Assembly: GCA_025963635.1 (NCBI GenBank)
Contig: JAOQAK010000091.1
Location: 51,769 to 115,768 of the forward strand
DNA length: 64,000 nucleotides
Reading direction: 5' to 3'
From: Ferruginibacter sp.
GTDB lineage: Bacteria; Bacteroidota; Bacteroidia; Chitinophagales; Chitinophagaceae
The notes below the pieces were generated by a model. It did no database searches and was not told where the DNA came from. It saw nothing but the letters and a program-made list of their open reading frames with translations. Of the stretch, positions 42,623 through 50,747 are shown one piece after another; the first letter of the stretch is position 1, and every line of letters begins with the position of its first letter. Position numbers and translations under genes: made by a program.

Positions 42623-42689
42623 GGGAAAGGAAAAGTTTTTCCAGATTTCTTTTGGCCAGCCCGGCATGCCATGAAAAGCAGTACACGTA

Positions 42690-42703
42690 AGGGCTGCAGC
42701 CCT
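42690..42703. repeat. AGGGCTGCAGCCCT palindrome
   Basis: A perfect 14-bp palindrome in the gap between rpsJ and the exonuclease gene. It may act as a short hairpin at the exonuclease mRNA end; no T-run follows on the minus strand. Confidence 0.5.
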
Positions 42704-42767
42704 AAAAGCGTATCCACAAACCGGCAAATAACGAATGAAAAGTTTAAGAAAACGCAATAATGGCCGA

Positions 42768-43493
42768 TTATTTCGCGAAAATGACCTGCTCCTCTTTCAG
42801 CAGCGGCATATTTTTAAAGCGGAGGATGATGTTTGCCACTGTAACGATGTCTTTCTGGCAATAGGTAGCAATCCGCTGAATATCGTTTTCGATCCAATAC
42901 ACATCTCCTACCATGCTTCCATCGATATCATCTTTTGGTGAGGGCACATTTAGCGCCGCAGCCAGTAATTTGAGCGAGGTATAATTCTTATAATCGCCAA
43001 AGCGCCAATACTGGAAAGTATCCACCATATTGGTTTCCCAGGGTTTCATATTTTGAAAATCGAGGTAGGGCGGTATGGACAAGCCGTTGATCAACAAGCG
43101 CCTGCACAAAAAAGGGATATCAAATTCTTTTATATTGTGTCCCGTAAAACTCCAGCGGTTGTGAACGGCTTCCAACTGCTGAATGGTAGCCAGGAACTGC
43201 TGCAACACTTCCCTTTCATCCGCTCCAAAAAGAGATTTTACGCGGAACTGGTGATGATCCTTTTCCCTTTTGAAATAACCAATACTGATGCATACCACTT
43301 TTGCAAACTCCGCCATCACTCCTGCCCGGTGGGGATAATATTCTCCCGGGGTAGTATTTTCAGGGAGCGAACGGATCACTTTTTCTTCCCACAGATGCTG
43401 CCATTCAATATCAAGGGATTCAAAATTCTTTTTTTCTGAAACAGTTTCAATATCAATCACCAGGAAGTTTTCTAAAGGCATTTTTGCAATCAT
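42768..43493 (-). CDS. DEDD-type 3'-5' exonuclease (PolB proofreading-like)
   Basis: 241 residues (start at 43493 or Met5). Ribonuclease-H-fold exonuclease with motif I LVIDIETVS (Asp-x-Glu), motif II FTGHNIKEFDIPFLCRRLL (Asp), and motif III YCQKDIVTVANIILRF (Tyr-x3-Asp), the DEDDy arrangement. The middle VCISIGYFKREKDHHQFRVKSLFG resembles the predicted PolB-like exonuclease family. It probably trims single-stranded DNA or RNA ends; substrate is not shown. It sits alone between fusA and rpsJ, separated from both by terminator-like hairpins. Confidence 0.85.
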   Translation of the reverse strand: MIAKMPLENFLVIDIETVSEKKNFESLDIEWQHLWEEKVIRSLPENTTPGEYYPHRAGVMAEFAKVVCISIGYFKREKDHHQFRVKSLFGADEREVLQQFLATIQQLEAVHNRWSFTGHNIKEFDIPFLCRRLLINGLSIPPYLDFQNMKPWETNMVDTFQYWRFGDYKNYTSLKLLAAALNVPSPKDDIDGSMVGDVYWIENDIQRIATYCQKDIVTVANIILRFKNMPLLKEEQVIFAK

Positions 43494-43579
43494 AGCGCAG
43501 GTTTAGCAGATAAATATAAAAAAGATTGGCTGCTTTTGGTGAAACTCAAGCGAATTTTTCCAACTTGTAAAACGGGTGA

Positions 43580-43770
43580 ATTCAACTGCCTGGCCTTGGA
43601 TCGTGTCTCACGGACCAAAGCATATTTCGGTTCGTGAGACACGAACCGAGGCGAACCGAGTCCATGAATAGTTGCCAATTGGTTATGCCGTACACGAGGT
43701 CGATGCCCGTCCGATACGGGTTCATCCGGGCGGGCAACAAGGATCCCATGAAATACTTCAGTGGGACTAA
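43580..43770. repeat. Composite intergenic repeat element with 15-bp inverted arms
   Basis: CGTGTCTCACGGACC (43602-43616) and GGTTCGTGAGACACG (43629-43643) are complementary with one mismatch, followed by a direct repeat CGAACCGAG and then GCCCGTCCGATACGGG...GGGCGGGC. The open frame across it gives a peptide (LVYGITNWQLFMDSVRLG) that I recognise as common noise from Bacteroidota intergenic repeats. No gene is called. Confidence 0.5.
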
Positions 43771-43779
43771 AAACAGCAA

Positions 43780-43801
43780 ACCCCGTACTAACGAACGGGG
43801 T
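43780..43801 (-). terminator. fusA terminator
   Basis: ACCCCGT and ACGGGGT pair perfectly around an 8-base loop about 55 bp after the fusA stop, followed on the minus strand by TTGCTGTTTTTAG. A second palindrome, CTCCCCCTTGGGGGAG, lies nearer the stop at about 43827-43842. Confidence 0.7.
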
Positions 43802-43856
43802 CTATTATAAAAGAGCTTGCCTTTGTTCTCCCCCTTGGGGGAGTTAGAGGGGGCTG

Positions 43857-46004
43857 TTAATCGTCCGATTTCTGCTTGCCTTTCTGCTTGGCGATTACTT
43901 CCTCCGCGATATTATTCGGCGCAGGATTGTAATGGCTGAACTCCATGGTAGAAGTGGCACGGCCGCTCGATAAGGAACGCAATTGCGTTACATAACCAAA
44001 CATTTCGCTCAATGGCACTTTGGCTTTGATCACCTGTACACCATGTTTGCTATCCATACCTTCCAGCATACCGCGGCGGCGGTTAAGATCACCGGTAACA
44101 TCACCCATGTATTGATCCGGGGTTAACACTTCCACCTTCATGATCGGTTCCAGCAAAACAGGTTTTGCTTTGCGGCCCGCTTCACGGTAGCCTTGCTTGG
44201 CACATAATTCAAAACTCATCGCATCACTATCCACCTGGTGAAAACTACCATCAAACACCCGTACTTTCATGCTCTCCATCGGGTAGCTTGCCAATACACC
44301 GGTGGTCATAGCGGTTTCAAAACCTTTCTGGATGGCGGGTACAAATTCCTTTGGAATACTACCACCAAACAAACCATTTACAAACTGGAAGTTTGATTTT
44401 CCTTCCTTCAAAAACTCTTCATCCGCAGGCCCGATCTCAAACACGATGTCGGCGAATTTACCACGGCCACCGGTTTGTTTTTTAAGGGTTTCACGATGCT
44501 GTATTGTATTCTGGAATGCTTCTTTATAAGCCACCTGGGGAGCACCCTGGTTAATTTCAACCTTAAATTCACGACGCATACGATCCACGATAATTTCCAG
44601 GTGCAACTCACCCATTCCACTTAAAATGGTTTGGCCGGTTTCTTCATCTGTCTTTACCCGTAAGGTTGGATCTTCTTCCACCAGTTTGGCAATTGCCATA
44701 CCCATTTTATCAACGTCGGCCTGTGTTTTTGGCTCAACTGCCACAGAAATCACCGGTTCAGGGAAAGTCATTGCTTCCAATACGATCGGGTGATCTTCAT
44801 TGCACAATGTATCGCCTGTTTTGATATCTTTAAATCCTACCGCTGCACCAATATCCCCTGCTTCAATATAATCTACCGGGTTTTGTTTGTTGGCATGCAT
44901 CTGCATGATACGGCTGATACGCTCATTTTTTCCTGTGCGGGTATTCAATACATAACTGCCACTGTCCAATCTTCCTGAATAAGCCCGGAAGAAGGCCAAA
45001 CGGCCTACAAACGGATCGGTCATGATCTTAAATGCCAGGGCACTGAACGGTTCTTTTATATCACAATGACGAAAAATTTCTTCCCCGTTATCCGGATTGA
45101 CACCTTTTACCGCTTCGATATCCATTGGCCCTGGTAAATACCGAACAATTGCATCCAATGCAGTCTGCACACCTTTGTTTTTGAAAGATGAGCCACACAT
45201 CATCGGGATGATGCTGATATCGATGGTTGCTTTGCGGATGGCTTCGTGAATTTCAGTCTCAGTGATCGTATTCGGATCATCAAAGAATTTTTCCAGTAAT
45301 TTTTCGTCGTAGTCGGCAACTGCCTCAATTAAATGCTGCCTCCATTCGTTTACCTCTTCAATCATTTCTTCAGGAATTGGCACTTCATTGTAAGTCATAC
45401 CCAAACCTGCTTCATCCCACACCATCGCCTTCATGGTAACAAGATCCACTACGCCTATGAAATTATCTTCAGCGCCGATCGGCAATTGCAAAGGCACGGC
45501 TTTGGCGCCCAGCATTTCCTTGATTTGTTTTACCACATTTAAAAAGTCAGCACCTGCACGGTCCATTTTATTTACAAAACCTACGCGGGGCACCTTATAT
45601 TTATTAGCCTGGCGCCAAACAGTTTCAGACTGTGGTTCCACGCCGGAAACTGCACAAAACAAAGCCAGTAAACCATCTAAAACACGAAGTGAACGTTCTA
45701 CCTCTACAGTAAAATCCACGTGACCCGGTGTATCGATGATATTGAACTTGTATTGCTTGGTATCGGGCGTTTTTTTGTTTTGCACCATTGGAAAGTTCCA
45801 AAAGCAGGTAGTGGCAGCACTCGTAATCGTGATCCCTCTTTCCTGTTCCTGTGCCATCCAATCCATTGTAGCGGCGCCATCATGCACCTCTCCAATTTTG
45901 TGGTTCACTCCCGTATAATATAATATACGTTCTGTGGTAGTGGTTTTGCCGGCGTCAATATGCGCCGCAATACCAAAATTTCGTTGATAACGTAAATCTG
46001 CCAT
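43857..46004 (-). CDS. fusA: Elongation factor G
   Basis: 715 residues. GTPase that translocates tRNA and mRNA on the ribosome. G1 AHIDAGKTTTTERILYYTG, switch II DTPGHVDFTVEVERSLRVLDG, and NKMDRAGADFLNVV (G4) are intact; domain II, the LHLEIIVDRMRREFKVE hinge of domain III-IV, and the C-terminal GMDSKHGVQVIKAKVPLSEMFGYVTQLRSLSSGRATSTMEF are present. Length is normal. It is not next to rpsG; a long 5' leader is inferred from its promoter. Confidence 0.97.
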   Translation of the reverse strand: MADLRYQRNFGIAAHIDAGKTTTTERILYYTGVNHKIGEVHDGAATMDWMAQEQERGITITSAATTCFWNFPMVQNKKTPDTKQYKFNIIDTPGHVDFTVEVERSLRVLDGLLALFCAVSGVEPQSETVWRQANKYKVPRVGFVNKMDRAGADFLNVVKQIKEMLGAKAVPLQLPIGAEDNFIGVVDLVTMKAMVWDEAGLGMTYNEVPIPEEMIEEVNEWRQHLIEAVADYDEKLLEKFFDDPNTITETEIHEAIRKATIDISIIPMMCGSSFKNKGVQTALDAIVRYLPGPMDIEAVKGVNPDNGEEIFRHCDIKEPFSALAFKIMTDPFVGRLAFFRAYSGRLDSGSYVLNTRTGKNERISRIMQMHANKQNPVDYIEAGDIGAAVGFKDIKTGDTLCNEDHPIVLEAMTFPEPVISVAVEPKTQADVDKMGMAIAKLVEEDPTLRVKTDEETGQTILSGMGELHLEIIVDRMRREFKVEINQGAPQVAYKEAFQNTIQHRETLKKQTGGRGKFADIVFEIGPADEEFLKEGKSNFQFVNGLFGGSIPKEFVPAIQKGFETAMTTGVLASYPMESMKVRVFDGSFHQVDSDAMSFELCAKQGYREAGRKAKPVLLEPIMKVEVLTPDQYMGDVTGDLNRRRGMLEGMDSKHGVQVIKAKVPLSEMFGYVTQLRSLSSGRATSTMEFSHYNPAPNNIAEEVIAKQKGKQKSDD

Positions 46005-46125
46005 TGTATTTCGATTAAAAATTAGAATTAAGAATTATTGTTTTTCCGAGTAAGCCAATTCTCCCTTACTATTTTATGGGTTAGCTTACCGATGTACCCG
46101 GCCTTTGATTAAAAATTAAGCTTCA

Positions 46126-46145
46126 TTGGCGTCGCACTCTTGTAC
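46126..46145 (-). repeat. Dispersed repeat with GTGCGACGC core, copy 2
   Basis: On the minus strand GTACAAGAGTGCGACGCCAA, 17-18 of 19 bases shared with 19081-19099. Located inside the putative fusA leader. Confidence 0.65.
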
Positions 46146-46298
46146 TGTATATCTTTATTGAGCGTTCAGCACCTTGCGGGAGGTGCTTTTTAACCCGGAG
46201 TGGTGGGTTTCTGTGATATGATTACTGTACTCTCATAATATGCTAAATAAATTGCAGCGACCAACAAAAACAATTTTATGCTGAACTTTTTAGCGCCG

Positions 46299-46329
46299 CG
46301 AAGGTAACAAGATTTTCTGAAATAACAAA
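46299..46329 (-). promoter_or_regulatory. fusA promoter
   Basis: On the minus strand TTTG (46326-46329) is followed after 19 nt by TACCTTCG (46299-46306). This gives a start near 46294 and an untranslated leader of about 290 nt, much longer than for the other promoters in this window. Confidence 0.75.
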
Positions 46330-46515
46330 TACGCACCGGCGCTATATGATGAACCCGGGGTTAAATGCTTTAAACCCCTTACCGATAAGCCATTTACGGA
46401 TATTGGCTGGTCATAAACGCCTGATTTGTAAACTTGGCCAAACACATTTTAAATTTTTACGAATTAATTGTATAATTTAACCTCCTGGAATTTTAACATT
46501 TTAAACCAAAAAAGC

Positions 46516-46875
46516 ATGACAACAAAAGAAATCGCCGACCGCCTTACAGAACTTTGCCGCCAGGGGCAATTTGAAACTGCTCAAAAGGAATTATTTGCTG
46601 AAGAAGCAGTAAGTATAGAGCCACAAGCTTCCCCCGCATTTGAAAAGGAAACCAACGGCTTACCCGCAATTATTGAAAAAGGGCACAAATTCAACGAAAT
46701 GGTAGAAACCATGAACAGCGTGACTGTTTCAGACCCCATCGTAGCAAATAATAGTTTTGCGCTAACGATGCGCCTGGATGCTGTGATGAAAGGACACGGG
46801 CCGATGGACATGACCGAACTCTGTATTTACAAAGTAAAAGACGGAAAAGTAATTTCTGAAGAGTTTGTGATGTAA
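46516..46875 (+). CDS. SnoaL/NTF2-like small protein
   Basis: 119 residues from MTTKEIADRLTELCRQGQFE; the frame extends 16 codons upstream without a start-like context. The family fold is a cone of beta-strands preceded by helices: EAVSIEPQAS, GLPAIIEKGHKFNEMVETM, SFALTMRLDAVMKG, ELCIYKVKDGKVISEEFVM. Members bind small molecules or act as isomerases; substrate is not predictable. It is convergent with cysM, with an inverted word array between them, and divergent from fusA. Confidence 0.75.
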   Translation: MTTKEIADRLTELCRQGQFETAQKELFAEEAVSIEPQASPAFEKETNGLPAIIEKGHKFNEMVETMNSVTVSDPIVANNSFALTMRLDAVMKGHGPMDMTELCIYKVKDGKVISEEFVM

Positions 46876-46879
46876 CCAC

Positions 46880-46950
46880 AATGTCTGATGTTTGATTTTT
46901 GATGTCGGATACCTATGTTGGACATCAAAAATCAGCCATCAGACATCATT
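46880..46950. repeat. Inverted GTCTGAT word array (27-bp stem)
   Basis: Left arm 46880-46906 (AATGTCTGATGTTTGATT...) and right arm 46921-46950 (GACATCAAAAATCAGCC...) pair along about 27 bp with a short insertion, around a 14-bp loop. It lies between the convergent SnoaL-like and cysM genes, so it could terminate both transcripts. Confidence 0.8.
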
Positions 46951-46955
46951 ACACC

Positions 46956-47846
46956 TCAGTCAAATAAGTCGGAGGAGAGGTACCTGTCGCCGCGGTCACA
47001 AACGATAAATACGATCACTCCTTCTTTCAATTCTTTGGCGAGTTCCACTGCGGCGTAGGCTGCTCCCCCACTGCTCATTCCGCTAAAAATGGCTTCTTCC
47101 CTTGCCAGCCGCTTGGCCATAATGCGGGCATTCTTTTCTTCAATTTCAATCACCCTGTCTACCCTGCTTTTGTTAAAAATGGCGGGCAGGTAAGCTTCCG
47201 GCCACTTACGTATGCCGGGGATCCGGGAACCATCGGTTGGCTGGCATCCTATAATTTGTATATTGTTATTTACTTCCTTTAGGTATTTGGATACGCCCAT
47301 AATCGTACCGGTGGTACCCATTGATGATACAAAGTGGGTGATCTTACCTTCAGTATCTTTCCATATTTCAGGGCCGGTGGTTTTATAATGCATTCCCGGG
47401 TTATCAGCATTGCCAAATTGGTTGAGCATCCGATAACCTCCCTTGGCTACCTGGGCATTTGCATAATCAATCGCCCCTTCCATCGAATTCGCCTTGGGGG
47501 TAAGAATTACTTTTGCTCCGAAGGCTTCCATGGTTAATACACGTTCCCTGGTAGCGTCTTCCGGCATCACTAATTCTATTTCCACCCCAAAGAGGCTTGC
47601 AATCATAGCAAGGGCTATTCCGGTATTGCCACTGGTGGCTTCTATCAACTTTACGCCTTCGGTAATCTCCCCACGGTCGATTGCACCTTTTATCATCCCG
47701 TAAGCAGCCCGGTCCTTTACACTGCCGCCAGGATTATTTCCTTCCATTTTCCCATAGATCGTTACGTTTTTATTTACCGGAATCTTTTTCAATTCCACTA
47801 GTGGTGTATTTCCAACAAGATCCAAAATTCCTGGCATGATCAGCAT
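46956..47846 (-). CDS. cysM: Cysteine synthase B type (O-acetylserine or O-phosphoserine sulfhydrylase)
   Basis: 296 residues (start at 47846; Met4 at 47837 is also possible). PLP enzyme of the fold-type II family: ILDLVGNTPLVEL, the lysine in GGSVKDRAAYGMI that binds PLP, ATSGNTGIALAMIA (PLP phosphate loop) and FVSSMGTTGTIMGVSKYLKE. It forms cysteine from an activated serine and sulfide; related enzymes use sulfite to make cysteate, so its acceptor is not fixed by sequence. A TATTTTTG -7 element lies 53 nt upstream. Not in an operon. Confidence 0.85.
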   Translation of the reverse strand: MLIMPGILDLVGNTPLVELKKIPVNKNVTIYGKMEGNNPGGSVKDRAAYGMIKGAIDRGEITEGVKLIEATSGNTGIALAMIASLFGVEIELVMPEDATRERVLTMEAFGAKVILTPKANSMEGAIDYANAQVAKGGYRMLNQFGNADNPGMHYKTTGPEIWKDTEGKITHFVSSMGTTGTIMGVSKYLKEVNNNIQIIGCQPTDGSRIPGIRKWPEAYLPAIFNKSRVDRVIEIEEKNARIMAKRLAREEAIFSGMSSGGAAYAAVELAKELKEGVIVFIVCDRGDRYLSSDLFD

Positions 47847-47898
47847 TTATGTGGGTAGTAATTAAATTTCCTCAACCGTTATAATGGCAAATTCAACG

Positions 47899-47906
47899 CA
47901 AAAATA
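47899..47906 (-). promoter_or_regulatory. cysM -7 element
   Basis: TATTTTTG on the minus strand, full match to TAnnTTTG, about 53 nt before the ATG at 47846. Confidence 0.5.
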
Positions 47907-48070
47907 ATGTGGTGTATGTTCATGCGCTGTTAAAAACGTTTTTTTTATATTAAAAATATTTTACACCGATTTCCTTAAAATAAAAAACAACAGCAAATAG
48001 GGTTATTTGACTATTATTTTTTTAAATTCTTTTCAGCATTTGAATATATTTGATAAAATAAATTTAGCGT

Positions 48071-48463
48071 ATGAAAAAATATTGCATTATTCTATCTCTT
48101 TCCGTTTTTTGTTTTTCCTGTGGGGGCAACGAAACCAAATCTACCGACACAACAGACAGCACCAAATCAACTACTTCGGTGATGGAAAACCCCGACTACG
48201 ACAAGGGCCTGAACCTTATAGCAAAATCGGATTGCTTTACCTGTCATAAATTAAGAGATGCTTCCACCGGGCCAGCTTACGGCGCCGTGGCTGCCAAATA
48301 TGAGAACACCGAAGCGAACCGCAGTATGCTTGCTGATAAAATTATTGCAGGCGGGCAGGGTGTTTGGGGCCAAATACCAATGGCTGCTCATCCCAATCTC
48401 CCTAAAGAAGACGCAATTGCCATGGTAAAATATATTATGTTACTAAAAGAAGAAAAAAAATAA
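48071..48463 (+). CDS. Lipoprotein c-type cytochrome
   Basis: 130 residues. An N-terminal signal ends at Cys17 (SVFCFSCGG), a likely lipid anchor. A Thr/Ser-rich linker (STDTTDSTKSTTS) leads to a single class I cytochrome c domain with CFTCH (haem Cys/Cys/His) and a PMAAHP segment that may supply the axial Met. The rest is helical (KEDAIAMVKYIMLLK). It ends 2 bp before the DUF1080 gene, so the two share an mRNA. Probably a periplasmic electron carrier for an oxidoreductase encoded elsewhere. Confidence 0.82.
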   Translation: MKKYCIILSLSVFCFSCGGNETKSTDTTDSTKSTTSVMENPDYDKGLNLIAKSDCFTCHKLRDASTGPAYGAVAAKYENTEANRSMLADKIIAGGQGVWGQIPMAAHPNLPKEDAIAMVKYIMLLKEEKK

Positions 48464-48465
48464 AT

Positions 48466-49218
48466 ATGAAAAATAAACTTTTGCTTGTTTTCTCAATGGG
48501 TGCTTTGGTAAGTTGCAATAACGGCGACAAAACTACCACAACAGACACCTCGAATGCCGATAGTACCATGAGTAAGAAAGACAGTACCAAAGATGGATGG
48601 ACAACATTGTTTGATGGCACTACCACGGCAGGCTGGCACAGCTACGGGAAAGACAAGGCCGGCGACCGATGGAAAATCGCAGACGGTGCTTTGTATGTGG
48701 ATACATCTAAAATTGGAGGAAAGCCAATACCCGGTGGCGATCTTGTTACGGATGCAGAATATGGAAATTTCGATCTGAAACTTGAATGGAAAATTGCTCC
48801 CAAAGGCAATAGTGGAATAATTATCTATACACACGAAGACACCACCAAATATAAAACCACCTATAACACAGGACCGGAAATGCAGGTGCTTGACAATGAT
48901 GGCCACCCTGATGGGAAAATAAAGAAACACAGGGCAGGTGACTTATATGATTTGATTTCCAGTTCTAAAGAAACCGTTAAACCAGTGGGAGAATGGAATG
49001 AAGTGGAAATCACCTCCAAAGATGGAAAGCTTGATTTTTTCCTTAACGGAACCAATGTAGTTTCTACCACCATGTGGGATGATAATTGGAAAAAGCTAAT
49101 TGCCGGAAGCAAATTTAAGAATATGCCCGATTTTGGCACTTTTAAAAGAGGTAAAATTGTTTTGCAGGACCACGGCGATATGGTTTCGTATAGAAATATA
49201 AAGATCAAAGAACTTTGA
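48466..49218 (+). CDS. DUF1080 (3-keto-disaccharide hydrolase-like) lipoprotein
   Basis: 250 residues. Signal ends at lipobox ALVSC (Cys17), then a Ser/Thr/Asp-rich linker. The DUF1080 jelly-roll domain is diagnostic: GWTTLFDGTTTAGWHSYGKD, RWKIADGALYVDT, GDLVTDAEYGNFDLKLEWKIAPKGNSGIIIYTHED, GPEMQVLDNDGHPD, AGDLYDLISS, GEWNEVEITSKDGKLDFFLNGTNVV, and a C-terminal GKIVLQDHGDMVSYRNIKIKEL. Family members cleave 3-keto-glycosides. A cytochrome gene 2 bp upstream fits a sugar-oxidising pathway in the periplasm, but no dehydrogenase is nearby. Confidence 0.85.
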   Translation: MKNKLLLVFSMGALVSCNNGDKTTTTDTSNADSTMSKKDSTKDGWTTLFDGTTTAGWHSYGKDKAGDRWKIADGALYVDTSKIGGKPIPGGDLVTDAEYGNFDLKLEWKIAPKGNSGIIIYTHEDTTKYKTTYNTGPEMQVLDNDGHPDGKIKKHRAGDLYDLISSSKETVKPVGEWNEVEITSKDGKLDFFLNGTNVVSTTMWDDNWKKLIAGSKFKNMPDFGTFKRGKIVLQDHGDMVSYRNIKIKEL

Positions 49219-49241
49219 TAATTGATAATTGAAAATAATAG

Positions 49242-49266
49242 CCCGGTAAATTTTACCGGGTTTTTT
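49242..49266 (+). terminator. Terminator after the DUF1080 gene
   Basis: CCCGGTAAA and TTTACCGGG are perfect complements followed by TTTTTT. It is 24 bp after the stop codon and lies close to the permease gene end (49282), which reads the other way. Confidence 0.85.
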
Positions 49267-49281
49267 ATTGGATCCCATGCG

Positions 49282-50586
49282 TTAGCCCAACACGACCGGT
49301 CTGTCAAAATAATAGATCACTCCGCCAGTCAATAATATCACTACTCCTATTAAACTTTCCACCGGCCTGTCTATAACTGTAAAGATCGATACCCATAAGT
49401 TGAAAACTAAAAATATCACCTGCAAGATGGGCTTGAAAGGGGTTCGAAAGGTTCCCGGCTTTTTAACTATAAATAAACTGGTAGCCACTGTAAGCGATGC
49501 CATTAGCTGCAATACAAATCCTGCATACAATAATATCGACTCGAACGAGCCTGTTAAAGTAAGTCCGATCGAAATAAATACATGCAGCCAGGTAGCGGCT
49601 ACAGGAATGCCGTGCTTATTCTTTTTTGAGAAGGGCTTCCACAATTGATTTTCACTGGACATAGCCATGGTAACCCTGGGCCCAATCCATAAATACGAAC
49701 TGATGGTTGCCACCAGTTGAACAGCGATAAAAACACTTACCCATTTACCTCCCGCAGTTCCCAGCAAATTATCAAAGGCAATAAAAGTAGCTTCTTCCTT
49801 ACCCACCAGTTGGGGTACCGTAGCATTTTTCAATAATACAAATTGGAATAATAGGTACACAATAGAAACAAACAGGGTACTTCCAATAAGTGCTTTCGGA
49901 ATGTTTCTTTGAGGCGTATCAATTTCATCGGCAATATATGCAGCAGCATTCCAGCCTGTATAGGCAAACGAAACATACACCATGGAAACGGCAAAACCTG
50001 GTTGTGATATCTCCTTTTTCCAGCTGTCGCCATAGTTGATCGCATTGTGCGGGTCACCGGTTACAGCAATCCCGATGATGATGAGGCATACTATGAACAG
50101 GATTTTTATAAATGTTGAGTAATTCTGCAACCTGCTGCTATGCCTGATGGTAAAACTATGCATACCGCCAATGGCAAGAATCACGGCTATCGCCAGCCAC
50201 CGGTTTCCCTGCAATCCGAACGGGGCTAAATACTTTGTAAAAGCCATTGCGGCAAGTGCAACGGGTGCCGAGAAACCAACGGTAAGTCCGGCCCATGCCG
50301 ACAAGTATCCAAGGAAAGGATGAAATACTCTCGATAAATAGATATAATCGCCTCCCGATTCTTTAAAATGCGTTCCCAACTCGGCATAAGCAAATGCTCC
50401 AAACATTGCCATTAACCCTCCCAAAAGCCAGAGCAATAAAATACTCCAGGTATTTTGTACGGAAGAAAGCTGGAAACCAACGCTTGTAAATACTCCCGTA
50501 CCAATCATATTGGCAATAACGATCGCAGATGCAGTATAAATAGTTATTTTTCGCAAACACTCAGATTTGAGGTATTCATTGACCAA
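49282..50586 (-). CDS. APC-family amino acid permease
   Basis: 434 residues. About twelve hydrophobic segments. The first carries IVIANMIGTGVFTSVGFQ, the unwound substrate-binding helix of the APC family; GALFAYAELGTHFKESGGDYIYLSRVFHPFLGYLSAWAGL-like text follows, and NIPKALIGSTLFVSIVYLLFQF and ATISSYLWIGPRVTMAMS come later. The C-terminus ends in two short helices. It imports or exchanges amino acids or amines; the substrate cannot be told. It is read opposite to the DUF1080 gene and in the same direction as rpsG. Confidence 0.85.
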   Translation of the reverse strand: MVNEYLKSECLRKITIYTASAIVIANMIGTGVFTSVGFQLSSVQNTWSILLLWLLGGLMAMFGAFAYAELGTHFKESGGDYIYLSRVFHPFLGYLSAWAGLTVGFSAPVALAAMAFTKYLAPFGLQGNRWLAIAVILAIGGMHSFTIRHSSRLQNYSTFIKILFIVCLIIIGIAVTGDPHNAINYGDSWKKEISQPGFAVSMVYVSFAYTGWNAAAYIADEIDTPQRNIPKALIGSTLFVSIVYLLFQFVLLKNATVPQLVGKEEATFIAFDNLLGTAGGKWVSVFIAVQLVATISSYLWIGPRVTMAMSSENQLWKPFSKKNKHGIPVAATWLHVFISIGLTLTGSFESILLYAGFVLQLMASLTVATSLFIVKKPGTFRTPFKPILQVIFLVFNLWVSIFTVIDRPVESLIGVVILLTGGVIYYFDRPVVLG

Positions 50587-50701
50587 AAGCGCTTTTCAAC
50601 AAATTGATAGATGAAACCCGCTTATTGCAGCAATTTAAATAACTATCTGCTATGGAACAATTAAGTACGATTCAATCAGGGAGAGAAAAACAGGGCACAA
50701 A

Positions 50702-50728
50702 AAAGCCGTTCTTTTTGGGAACGGCTTT
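50702..50728 (-). terminator. rpsG terminator
   Basis: AAAGCCGTTC and GAACGGCTTT are perfect complements around a seven-base loop 20 bp after the rpsG stop; the minus strand continues with TTTTTTGTG. It ends the rpsL-rpsG transcript before the permease gene. Confidence 0.85.
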
Positions 50729-50747
50729 CAAAAAATATTTTGTCAAC

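Larger units (their letters stand above)
46005..46515. other. Long fusA leader and divergent intergenic region
   Basis: 511 bp without a protein gene. About 290 bp next to fusA would be transcribed as its leader. It contains the perfect stem AGCACCT/AGGTGCT (around 46171-46189), a GTAAGC/GCTTAC pair near 46053-46090, and a copy of the GTGCGACGC repeat at 46126-46145. The rest has the promoter for the SnoaL-like gene but no clear -7. Confidence 0.55.

Noticed and set aside
43582..43779. Possible small gene LVYGITNWQLFMDSVRLG
   Set aside because: It lies in an inverted-repeat element, with no promoter or homology to a defined family; treated as repeat.
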